From: Oreohelix idahoensis
Lineage: Eukaryota > Mollusca > Gastropoda > Stylommatophora > Oreohelicidae
NCBI GenBank assembly: GCA_024509875.1
Contig: JAMPIV010018974.1
Location: 44,978-108,977, forward strand
Length of the DNA: 64,000 nt
Reading direction: 5' to 3'
Shown: piece after piece, positions 34,842 to 45,830 of the stretch
Layout of the letters: each line of letters begins with the position of its first letter
Position numbering within the stretch: position 1 is the first letter of the stretch
Program-made: the position numbers and the translations under genes
Notes under the pieces: model-generated
What the model was told of the DNA's origin: nothing
What the model saw: only the letters and a program-made list of their open reading frames with translations
Database searches by the model: none

Positions 34842-37800
34842 CATCTCCCTTGTTAAAAAGTCTGCATCCCATGCAGCTTTCACCTCCGTGTTACAATCCC
34901 GATCGAATTAACTCAACTAGGCTTTATGAGTATCCTGGGTTTCTGCAGGTAGGTGCCTACTCAAGAAATCCGCCCCAACATTCTGCGACCCTAGAATTTA
35001 TTCAATTGTAAACGAATAAGGTTGAATGAGCAAAGACCATCTTAATAAACGGGCATTTCCATGTTTTGCCTGAGCCAAAAATACCAATGGCTGATGATCC
35101 GATTGTACCACAAATGTTCTACCATATAGATAGATCTGGAACTTCTTGATCGTCCAGACTAAAGCCAAACATTCTTTTTCAATAGTTGAGTAGTTTTGTT
35201 CCGCTCTGTTTAATTTGCGACTGGCATAAGCAACTGGGTTCAATTCCCCACCTGGCGAAGAGGACCTTTGATTGCCTTGTTATTTGGCCGGCCTATATTC
35301 ATGTAATTGGAAGTAATGTGGTGGTGAATTTTTACCACACCAACCGTCCGCTACCAATTTTTTTCTTTTGGGGTTTCCATCGCAGTTTCAGTTTCAAATT
35401 GATGGGACTTCCCTCTCTTTTATTTTCGTCCAGTTCCCGGAATTCCGACCAAGGGATTGTCGGGTGGGACTGGGTTGAGGTTACTTTTTGTATCCTACTC
35501 ATAGTGGCCATTCTAACTGATTTATTAGAAGACTGGGTGTGAAAAGGGGTTTTCCTATCCACGATGTCTACCTTATTATATTTATTTTTCCTTTTATTTT
35601 CAGGCCTGTTTTCACCGTAGTGCTTTTGTAGATCCTGATGATTTTCCCAACGTATGGGCTTTCCCTTGTTGCATTGGTCACAGGTCTCCACACATTCTGC
35701 AACATCTGCAGCTACGCCTGGCCAATAGAATATCATAGATACTTTTTGACATGTAGTACCTATTTTCTCATGCAACATGTGATCTTTTTATTACTTTCTC
35801 CCTATATGAAGTGGGAAGTACCAGCTGGCCATGCCCATTTGAACCAGTTCCAGCCTTCCTATACATTAGTTTATTCTTCATATAAAAGCCTCCTTTGTTT
35901 GGAGGGGTATGGCATTTTGGGAGTTTCTTGAAACACGGCTTTTGTGACCTATCCTCAGCCTGTGCCTTCCTCATCTCCTCTGGATGAGTATTTATTGGGT
36001 TTTCTTCCTCCTTCCTTGATTTTGACCTGGTCTGTACTGTAGCCATGATCACTGATCTTTTGGGATTTCCCAAAAAGACGTATCTACACCCCAATATCAG
36101 ATTGTAGATTGGTTCGTTTATCACTGCTGCTCTAATCACTCCTTCCACATAGCGTGTTTTTACACTTATTCTGGCAATGGGAAGTGTCATGGTTGCTACT
36201 TCCTTAGTCGCCCCTTGGATCTCCACTGTTTCTGTGGTATATTGATCTGGGTGCCCCAGGTGAGAACTCACGACTGAGTCAAAATCCAATCCAGTATCAT
36301 AAAGGCACCTTATGGTGGCCCCATTACATACTACGTCTTCACATACAGGGGGATGATAAGGTTCCTGCAGGCCAGTAGGGTTTTCCTTGGGTCCCTTGTT
36401 TCATGTTTTCATGCATGCAGCGTAATGAGGAGGTTTCTTCTTACAGTCTCTGGTGTTATGATTGTCCCTCTTACAAAATTTACACCATCTCCTTTCTGGG
36501 TTGAAAGGTTTCCTTTCATTGAATTGCGGGTTTCTATCTCTAGGGTCAAATCTTGGCCTATCATAGTTTGGTTTACTTCTAATACCTTGGTCCCTATTAT
36601 CAAATTTGTTCTGGTTTTGAGGGGCTTTATTATTTTCTATCTGTTTCCTTTTTACTCCAGCTATTTCAGACTGGGCTGCCTGATACCTTTCAGCCACATT
36701 AAGAATCTCCCCCAGCCTCTCCGCACCTTGTTCCGTGAGAAATTTTCTCAGGTCTGGAGCCATGGACTCTCTTAACTGCTCCATCATAATCATTTCCTTT
36801 AAATCTTGGGTTTTTCTCAGAGCAGTCCATTTCTCCAGGTAAGTATCTAGTCGTGCAGAGAACTGGTGGTAGGTCTCCCCGGAAAGTAGTTTAGCATTTC
36901 TAAAATTTTTTTGGGTAAAATTCACTATTTTTCTCATATCTAACTAGGAGAGCTTGTTTTAAAATGTCATAGTCTTCCTGATCGTCTCTACTCAATTTTG
37001 AGAACACTTCATAAGATGTTCCCCGAAGCCCTTGGGATAACTTTAGACTCCATTTTTCCCTCTCCAAACCATAATTTGTAGCTAGTCTTTCAAATCTAGA
37101 GAGGAAGGACTCAATGGCATCCTCTTTTTCTACAAAGGGGTCCAAATGAAACCCCCATGGCTGAGTTGGAGGCTCCCTGACTTGCAGTAGCATCAGAGGT
37201 AGATGGGCTGTTACCATTTTCTGGAGCATGGACTTGCAATTCTAACTCCATTAGTCGTAGCTCATGTTTCCTCTGTAATCTCCTCTCCTCTTTTTCAGCC
37301 TCTAATCTCTTTTCTTCTTTTCAGCCGCTAATCTCTTTTCTTCTTTTTCCTTTTCAGCCGCTAATCTCTTTTCTTCTTTTTCCTTTTCAGCCGCTAATCT
37401 CTTTTCTTCTTTCTCTGCTTCCCTCTTCTTTTCCTCTGCTTCCAATTTTGTCTCCTCTAATTGTAGCCTTTTGATTTCAGCCTCCCTCTCAGCCTCTAAT
37501 TTCCTAGCCTCCCTAGCATCTTCTAATTGTAATCTTTTTTCTTCTGCTAACCTCCTATCTTCCCTTTCAATAAACTTATCACATTCTGATGTTACATACT
37601 GCACCAGAACTTGCCCATCCATTCCCATTTCCTTTGCACTCTGCACAGCAGCAGATCTGAACTTGGCCAAGTCTGCCATAATTTTCTTGAACAAAATTCT
37701 AATAATTTAACTGTATTAACTAACAAATGTTAACTAATTAATTATGGGCTATGACAACACATTAAATTCTCCACACTGAATAATTAATTTTGTACAATGG

Positions 37801-37859
37801 GGATACCTTGAGTCTATGATGTTACTATAAATTTAAATCCCGGACGAGCCCCCAATATA
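34842..37859 (-). pseudogene. Array internal region 1: defective gag-pol
   Basis: The region is 3018 bp. Reading leftward from the PBS: a gag N-terminus with coiled coil (37694-37302, frameshifted), capsid region (37229-36401, frameshifted), CCHC knuckle, protease CLYDTGLDFDS, and half an HHCC finger (WPGVAADVAECVE, CDQC). An unrecognised segment of about 310 bp and a few integrase codons (GRPNNKAIKGPLR) follow. These are fused directly to an RNase H C-terminus (NPVAYASRKLNRAE to about 34998). The integrase core and all of RT are gone. Relative to the other units this one has an extra nonsense change (GGA to TGA) just after the knuckle, near 36405. The polypurine tract AAGGGAGATG abuts LTR B1. 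Confidence 0.9.
37837..37854 (-). other. Primer-binding site, tRNA-Pro type (unit 1)
   Basis: On the minus strand TGGGGGCTCGTCCGGGAT is exactly complementary to the 3' end of animal tRNA-Pro, the same primer class used by murine leukaemia virus. It lies five bases from the LTR end. Identical sites occur at 45808-45825, 51209-51226 and 56604-56621. Confidence 0.93.
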
Positions 37860-39706
37860 TGTGGTGGGTTTATATGTTATTTATGTTAATTATTATTAAT
37901 TGTCTACAGAGTGAGGTCCAGCTATGTAAGTCCCTGAGTCTAATAGTTGATGATGATGTATTCTCAGGGTACCTAACTGCTACCACTCTATGATCTCACT
38001 CTGCGAAATATTGTAAGTCTATTAATTTATATGGCTACGTGTCTAGGATAATGTATGTGTGATGTATGATAACAAATTTAACACAACTGTAACTCAATCG
38101 AATAATCTCAAGTAAGACAGTGGTTAAAGTTATAGGATTAATTTACAATTTTAATTTCCTGACTCTCAAATTTTTTGAATCAGAAAGGTTAAACTCAAAA
38201 TAAATGTGGTTATGTACACAGGTAAATACAGTGGATGGACATCTTGACCCATAAATGATATTATTAAAATGTTTCTGTACTTGTATCCCTGGCTGTAGTA
38301 ACAAGGTATTAAGAAGGGTCACTAGTTGGAAGAACTGTTCCTTTCATCATGTCACTAGAACGTTTAATTACAGTGTGGAGGTTAACAATGAAATGAGAAA
38401 TCATTAGCCCTCAAAACGAAGGCTTATCTTTCAATCCGTGGCAAGTAGGTGGTTGACTGGAAAAATGACACTTTCTGTTCACACGTGTCTCAGCTGGAGT
38501 CAGCTTTTGCAGTTAGATTTCACAATACAAGCAACAGGTAAGTTGCCTCGTACACTGCCTCTCCAGGTTTTGTCTTACTGGTTACTCGTTGATGCAACCC
38601 TGCAACAATGAACAATGCCTCCCTAAATACACTTCATATACACATCTCCACACCTAATAAATAAACATCGTTAAACATTCGTAGTGATCAGCCCAAGTGC
38701 TAATCAATAGCTACAGTTCCTAATTGTATTGTGACTTCTCAATCCGTGGGTATCTGCTCTTTTCCACATGGCTTCAACGCCTCTGTCACTTAGACTTTAG
38801 TTATCTTTTATATCATCAGCTGGGATACACTCTTTTCTGTTTTCTTTCTAATGATCTGTTAACACTGGTAGTATGACTTCCTATTTAATCTCCAAGAGTT
38901 ATTGGAACACAGTGGCCTGTAGAGAACTGCCAGTAGCTTTCTGGTCTTATAGTCAAAATATTTTGTTATGCATGGCAATATTCAAACACCATTTACATTT
39001 TGTTTTTCTGCTTCAATAGTGTGCTTAGGCATGCATGTGCTTCCTTAGGATGTCATAAGCTTCCACAATAGCAATGTCGCACAACACAAAATTTGTGGGC
39101 GCCCTATCTGGGTTAGCCTCTACACATTAATAAGAATATTAATAAAAGCATTTATCTTACCGCAATCAATGAAATAATACACTAGTATAGATTAACTGGC
39201 GATCAATTGATTATTAAATGGCCCACTGTCCTTTATCTATCCATTATAACTTCATATTCTTCGTTATCTTCGTTTCCATCTGTGTACTTTTCCTCTTTAT
39301 TTATTCCAACTACAATACTTTTCTCTAAGGCAAGGTAATTCATTATAAGGAATAATATGATCTTTTAATGAACAATATTATCATAACTTTTCAACCATCC
39401 CTTTTTATTTCTGTATTCCTCTTTCTTTCCGAAGAAATAATTATCTGAGTTTCCTCTTTTCCTCCCCCCCCTTTTTTTTTCTCTGCCCACATGCGTTAGT
39501 CGTTTCAGTTGCCAAGTAACAAGTTAGGCTAACTTTTGTCACGTTTACTACCTCTTCCCCTCTCTCCTTGTATTTTCAAGACGGTGGCGACTTGGACCGA
39601 TGCCAAGCTGTCTATCCATCGTTCCTAACAATTAGTACGGGTGTAAAAAAAGTGGGGTTTGGTAGGTGAGACTTGCCCGCTCGCTAACAAATATTCAAAT
39701 ATTTGC
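37860..39706 (-). mobile_element. LTR B2 (two internal deletions, end missing)
   Basis: The LTR shares its start with the other array LTRs. Compared with B3 it lacks about 332 bp at 39207/39208 and about 244 bp at 39706/39707. The second deletion removes the last 196 bp of the LTR plus about 48 bp of internal sequence, including the polypurine tract. It carries the diagnostic variants shared only with LTR B5 (for example TCGAATAATCTC near 38098). Confidence 0.9.
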
Positions 39707-40912
39707 GTTACAATCCCGATCGAATTAACTCAACTAGGCTTTATGAGTATCCTGGGTTTCTGCAGGTAGGTGCCTACTCAAGAAATCCGCCCCAACATTC
39801 TGCGACCCAAGAATTTATTCAATGGTAAACGAATAAGGTTGAATGAGCAAAGACCATCTTAATAAACGGGCATTTCCATGTTTTGCCTGAGCCAAAAATA
39901 CCAATGGCTGATGATCCGATTGTACCACAAATGTTCTACCATATAGATAGATCTGGAACTTCTTGATCGCCCAGACTAAAGCCAAACATTCTTTTTCAAT
40001 AGTTGAGTAGTTTTGTTCCGCTCTGTTTAATTTGCGACTGGCATAAGCAACTGGGTTCAATTCCCCACCTGGCGAAGAGGACCTTTGATTGCCTTGTTAC
40101 TTGGCCGGCCTATATTCATGTAATTGGAAGTAATGTGGTGGTGACTTTTTACCACACCAACCGTCCGCTACCAATTTTTTTCTTTTGGGGTTTCCATCGC
40201 AGTTTCAGTTTCAAATTGATGGGACTTCCCTCTCTTTTATTTTCGTCCAGTTCCCGGAATTCCGACCAAGGGATTGTCGGGTGGGACTGGGTTGAGGTTA
40301 CTTTTTGTATCCTACTCATAGTGGCCATTCTAACTGATTTATTAGAAGACTGGGTGTGAAAAGGGGTTTTCCTATCCACGATGTCTACCTTATTATATTT
40401 ATTTTTCCTTTTATTTTCAGGCCTGTTTTCACCGTAGTGCTTTTGTAGGTCCTGATGATTTTCCCAACGTATGGGCTTTCCCTTGTTGCATTGGTCACAG
40501 GCCTCCACACATTCTGCAACATCTGCAGCTACGCCTGGCCAATAGAATATCATAGATACTTTTTGACATGTAGTACCTATTTTCTCATGCAACATGTGAT
40601 CTTTTTATCACTTTCTCCCTATATGAAGTGGGAAGTACCAGCTGGCCATGCCCATTTGAACCAGTTCCAGCCTTCCTATACATTAGTTTATTCTTCATAT
40701 AAAAGCCTCCTTTGTTTGGAGGGGTATGGCATTTTGGGAGTTTCTTGAAACACGGCTTTTGTGACCTATCCTCAGCCTGTGCCTTCCTCATCTCCTCTGG
40801 ATGAGTATTTATTGGGTTTTCTTCCTCCTTCCTTGATTTTGACCTGGTCTGTACTGTAGCCATGATCACTGATCTTTTGGGATTTCCCAAAAAGACGTAT
40901 CTACACCCCAAT
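39707..40912 (-). pseudogene. Array internal region 2, distal part
   Basis: Equivalent to the left part of the other internal regions: RNase H C-terminus, integrase/RNase H fusion, the unrecognised segment, the HHCC half-finger and the linker after protease. It ends in ACACCCCAAT, the target copy of the LINE at 40913. The polypurine tract is deleted, so this unit could not have been reverse transcribed as it stands. Confidence 0.9.
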
Positions 40913-41183
40913 CAACAGCTTGATCTCCATATAACTGTGCCCAAGCTCGCGCCCTATAGAGGACACTCCAGCTTCACCCTATAGGTGTCGGCAAAACACG
41001 GGAAGTAGCAGTTACCGGTTATAAGCATTTTGCCCAATTGGCGTAGGGCATGGCGCCAGGGGCTACTTCCGACAGTGGGAGAGGTTCTAGGATCTCACTG
41101 GACAGCTACCGCCCGCTTCAAGCTGGGCAGCCCCCATTCAATAAGGTGTTGTCCCGCCACTGTCTGCTTTCCCCATTGGGTGC

Positions 41184-42712
41184 ATGGGGATTATGGTCAA
41201 ACCCGAACTGTGGACAGAAAATTTTGCACCAAGCAATTATCGAAAAAATAGAAATAAGCAAACTCTCAGATTGGGATGCTGGAACGTCCGAACTATGTTG
41301 ACTGGACTATCCGAAAACCTACAGGATGTAAATGATGTAAGGAAGACAGCCATAATTAATGATGAGCTTAAACGACTTCAGGTGGATATAGCTGCACTTC
41401 AGGAAACGCGCCTGGCGGGCTCTGGAATGGTGAGCGAGAAGGACTACACATTTTATTGGCAAGGGAAAGATCTTGATAAAGCTAGAGAACACGGAGTAGG
41501 TTTTGCGGTCAAAAAATCGCTAACTAACATGGTTGAACCAGGCGAGAATGGATCAGAACGCCTGTTAACGCTCCGCCTGCAAACTAGCACAGGTCCCATC
41601 ACCCTTGTCAGTGTGTATGCTCCTACTCTGTACTCTGCCTCAGAAGCTAAAGATGAGTTCTACGAGAATCTAGTAGCAGTAATCAAAAGCATACCTAGGC
41701 AAGAACAGCTTGTTCTCCTTGGTGACTTTAACGCTAGAGTGGGTGCCGATAATGTTTCATGGCCTTCATGTCTGGGCAGGTTTGGTATTGGCAAGATGAA
41801 TGAAAATGGACAACGGCTCTTAGAGTTGTGCGTCCACCATGACCTCTGCGTGACCAACACCTACTTTCAGACAAAACCCCAGCATAAGGTGTCATGGAGA
41901 CACCCACGATCCAAGCACTGGCACCAACTTGACCTGATTCTCGTCAGAAGGCCACTCCTCAGGTTTGTGCTCTCCACGCGCTCGTACCATAGTGCAGACT
42001 GTGACACAGATCACTCCTTGGTTTGCTGCAAAATCAGAGCACAACCAAGAAAACTCTATCGTGTCAGACATGAAGGGAAACCACGCATTGATACCAGCAA
42101 GATGTCAGACCCTTTCATGATCGCTCAATTCACTGCGACCTTCAAGAAAGTGCTCAGTAGCCCTCAGCATGGTGATACTATTACAGAGAACTGGGAGCAT
42201 CTACGGAACACCATTCAAAGTACTGCACTTGCCACCTTTGGTAAGAAAACAGCAAAGTCAAATGACTGGTTTGACGCTTCATCAGATGTGATGGCACCTG
42301 TTATTGAAGCTAAGCGCAGTGCTATGAATGAATACAAACGTTCACCGAGTGCCAGAACCCTACAGATCCTGAGGGCTACGAGAAGCAAAGTTCAACAAAC
42401 TGCTCGACGCTGTGCAAATGACTATTGGCTCCAGCTCAGTGAGAGCATCCAGATCGCAGCGCAAACAGGCAACATTAGACAAATGTATGACGGTATAAAG
42501 AAAGCACTTGGCCCCCATAAAAATAAGACGGCACCGCTAAAAACCATCAGCGGAGAGAAGCTAACCGATAAGGGTAAGCAGATGGAGAGGTGGGTCGAGC
42601 ACTACTCTGAGCTTTACGCTAGAGACAATACCGTTACGCCTGCAGCCCTTGATGCTGTCAATAGTCTGCCAACTATGGAGGAGCTGATTCCGAGCTGGCA
42701 GATCAACAACAG
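41184..42712 (+). pseudogene. LINE APE endonuclease region
   Basis: The frame opens shortly before LGCWNVRTML and carries the apurinic-like endonuclease signatures: LQETR, SVYAPT, LLGDFNARVG and DTDHSLV. This domain nicks the chromosome to prime reverse transcription. A linker of about 250 residues follows. At about 42690-42712 the sequence jumps into the middle of RT and the phase changes, so the N-terminal RT motifs are deleted and the enzyme is broken. The + frame runs on out of phase to a stop at 42815. Confidence 0.88.
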
Positions 42713-42714
42713 AC

Positions 42715-44031
42715 ATGATCTTCTCTCTCCGCCAGCTTCAGGAAAAATCAAGAGAGCAGAAAAGACCATTATATATCGCCTTTATAGACCTCACAAAAGC
42801 GTTCGACCTGGTTAGTAGGGATGGACTCTTTAAAATCCTCCTGAAAATAGGCTGCCCTTCTAAAATGCTGGAAATAATAAAGTCATTCCATGACGACATG
42901 AAGGGAACAGTCCAATATGCTGGAAGCACGTCACAGCCCTTTGATATACGAAGTGGCGTTAAACAAGGCTGTGTTCTGGCTCCGACCCTCTTCGGAATCT
43001 TCTTTGCCTTACTCTTGAAACATGCATTCAGAGATGCAACTGAAGGAATATGCCTTCACACTAGGTCAGATGGCCGTCTGTTTAATCTTTCAAGGCTGAA
43101 GGCAAAAACAAAAATCAGAAGGGTCACTATAAGAGACTTGTTGTTCGCTGATGATGCTGCAGTTGTCACTCAAAGCCAACAGGAGCTTCAGAGCTTGATG
43201 AATCGCTTCACTAAAGCATGCAAGGACTTTGGCCTCACAATAAGTCTAAAGAAAACGAATGTGCTGAGTCAGGATGTAGGTGCTGCACCAGTTATCACTA
43301 TCGATAACTATGAATTGGCAGTGGTGCACCATTTCACATACCTAGGGTCTACCATCAATGACAAACTCTCACTGGATACAGAAATCGACAGCCGCATTGG
43401 CAAAGCTGCAGCTACCTTTGCCCGCCTCACATCGCGTGTTTGGGGAAACTCTAAACTCACAATGAAGACCAAAGCTGCGGTATATAATGCCTGCGTCACC
43501 AGCACACTCCTATATGGCAGCGAGACCTGGACGACCTATGCTAAGCAAGAAAGAAGGCTCAATACCTTCCATTTGCGGTGTCTACGCCGCATCCTCGGCA
43601 TCTCGTGGAAAGATAAAGTGACAAATGTCGAGGTGTTGTCACGTGCTGGCCTTCAAAGTATGTATACGCTGCTTAGACAGCGCAGACTTCGCTGGCTTGG
43701 CCATGTTCGCCGCATGGAAGATGGTCGCATCCCAAAAGATATCTTCTACGGACAATTAGCAGATGGCAAGAGAACAGTTGGGTGACCACAGCTGAGGTTC
43801 AAAGATGTGTGCAAGAGAGATATGAGGGCACTGGACATGGATCCAGCAACATGGGAGGATGAAGCTGCCGATCGCACTAAGTGGCGATGCTATGTGCGGC
43901 ACCACCTCAGATTGGGCGAAGAGAGGCTCACACAAGAAGCAGAGGTGAGGAGAAAACGTCGAAAGGAGCACCAGGAAAATAAGCAGCTGAGGGCTGCCAC
44001 CTCAGGGGCGCATTCCCATAGTCAGTTATGA
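42715..44031 (+). pseudogene. LINE RT, partial, one internal stop
   Basis: The frame starts at MIFSLRQLQEKSREQ and covers FIDLTKAFDLVSR, GVKQGCVLAPTLF, the catalytic FADD (43144-43155), YLGSTINDKLSLDTE, LLYGSETWT and RLRWLGHVRRMEDGRIP. A TGA at 43783-43785 interrupts it where the related copy near 16000 has CGA. The same frame then continues to the family C-terminus SHSQL at 44031. With the upstream RT deletion this copy is inactive. Confidence 0.9.
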
Positions 44032-44060
44032 CTGAAGGGGCTATTATTATTATTATTATT

Positions 44061-45830
44061 ACACCCCAATATCAGAGGGTAGATTGGTTCGTTTATCACT
44101 GCTGCTCTAATCACTCCTTCCACATAGCGTGTTTTTACACTTATTCTGGCAATGGGAAGTGTCATGGTTGCTACTTCCTTAGTCGCCCCTTGGATCTCCA
44201 CTGTTTCTGTGGTATATTGATCTGGGTGCCCCAGGTGAGAACTCACGACTGAGTCAAAATCCAATCCAGTATCATAAAGGCACCTTATGGTGGCCCCATT
44301 ACATACTACGTCTTCACATACAGGGGGATGATAAGGTTCCTGCAGGCCAGTAGGGTTTTCCTTGGGTCCCTTGTTTCCTGTTTTCATGCATGCAGCGTAA
44401 TGAGGTTTCTTCTTACAGTCTCTGGTGTTATGATTGTCCCTCTTACAAAATTTACACCATCTCCTTTCTGGGTTGAAAGGTTTCCTTTCATTGAATTGCG
44501 GGTTTCTATCTCTAGGGTCAAATCTTGGCCTATCATAGTTTGGTTTACCTCTAATACCTTGGTCCCTATTATCAAATTTGTTCTGGTTTTGAGGGGCTTT
44601 ATTATTTTCTATCTGTTTCCTTTTTACTCCAGCTATTTCAGACTGGGCTGCCTGATACCTTTCAGCCACATTAAGAATCTCCCCCAGCCTCTCCGCGCCT
44701 TGTTCCGTGAGAAATTTTCTCAGGTCTGGAGCCATGGACTCTCTTAACTGCTCCATCATAATCATTTCCTTTAAATCTTGGGTTTTTCCCAGAGCAGTCC
44801 ATTTCTCCAGGTAAGTATCTAGTCGTGCAGAGAACTGATGGTAGGTCTCCCCGGAAAGTAGTTTAGCATTTCTAAAATTTTTTTGGGTAAAATTCACTAT
44901 TTTTCTCATATCTAACTAGGAGAGCTTGTTTTAAAATGTCATAGTCTTCCTGATCGTCTCTACTCAATTTTGAGAACACTTCATAAGATGTTCCCCGAAG
45001 CCCTTGGGATAACTTTAGACTCCATTTTTCCCTCTCCAAACCATAATTTGTAGCTAGTCTTTCAAATCTAGAGAGGAAGGACTCAATGGCATCCTCTTTT
45101 TCTACAAAGGGGTCCAAATGAAACCCCATGGCTGAGTTGGAGGCTCCCTGACTTGCAGTAGCATCAGAGGTAGATGGGCTGTTACCATTTTCTGGAGCAT
45201 GGACTTGCAATTCTAACTCTCTTAGTCGTAGCTCATGTTTCCTCTGTAATCTCCTCTCCTCTTTTTCAGCCTCTAATCTCTTTTCTTCTTTTCAGCCGCT
45301 AATCTCTTTTCTTCTTTTTCCTTTTCAGCCGCTAATCTCTTTTCTTCTTTTTCCTTTTCAGCCGCTAATCTCTTTTCTTCTTTCTCTGCTTCCCTCTTCT
45401 TTTCCTCTGCTTCCAATTTTGTCTCCTCTAATTGTAGCCTTTTGATTTCAGCCTCCCTCTCAGCCTCTAATTTCCTAGCCTCCCTAGCATCTTCTAATTG
45501 TAATCTTTTTTCTTCTGCTAACCTCCTATCTTCCCTTTCAATAAACTTATCACATTCTGATGTTACATACTGCACCAGAACTTGCCCATCCATTCCCATT
45601 TCCTTTGCAGTCTGCACAGCAGCAGATCTGAACTTGGCCAAGTCTGCCATAATTTTCTTGAACAAAATTCTAATAATTTAACTGTATTAACTAACAAATG
45701 TTAACTAATTAATTATGGGCTATGACAACTCATTAAATTCTCCACACTGAATAATTAATTTTGTACAATGGGGATACCTTGAGTCTATGATGTTACTATA
45801 AATTTAAATCCCGGACGAGCCCCCAATATA
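44061..45830 (-). pseudogene. Array internal region 2, proximal part (gag and protease)
   Basis: Reads leftward from the tRNA-Pro PBS (45808-45825): gag N-terminus and coiled coil (45665-45273), capsid part (45210-44872), then capsid-knuckle-protease (44909 leftward) until the LINE insertion. The two frameshifts seen in units 1 and 3 are present. An in-frame 3-bp deletion shortens the KKPPHY stretch after the zinc knuckle to KKPHY. Confidence 0.92.

Larger units (their letters stand above)
40913..44060 (+). mobile_element. APE-type LINE inserted in array unit 2, 3148 bp
   Basis: The LINE is flanked by 10-bp target copies ACACCCCAAT (40903-40912, 44061-44070) and ends in an (ATT)n tail (44041-44060). 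About 270 bp of GC-richer 5' leader precede the endonuclease frame. Microsatellite-like 3' tails are typical of RTE-like and related LINEs. The clade is not assigned. A degenerate relative lies at 15380-16285. Confidence 0.92.

Noticed and set aside
36353..36775. 140-codon + strand frame repeated in all four array units
   Set aside because: It is antisense to the gag frame. Its repetition only reflects the repeat of the unit, and it has no membrane or domain logic beyond hydrophobic runs.
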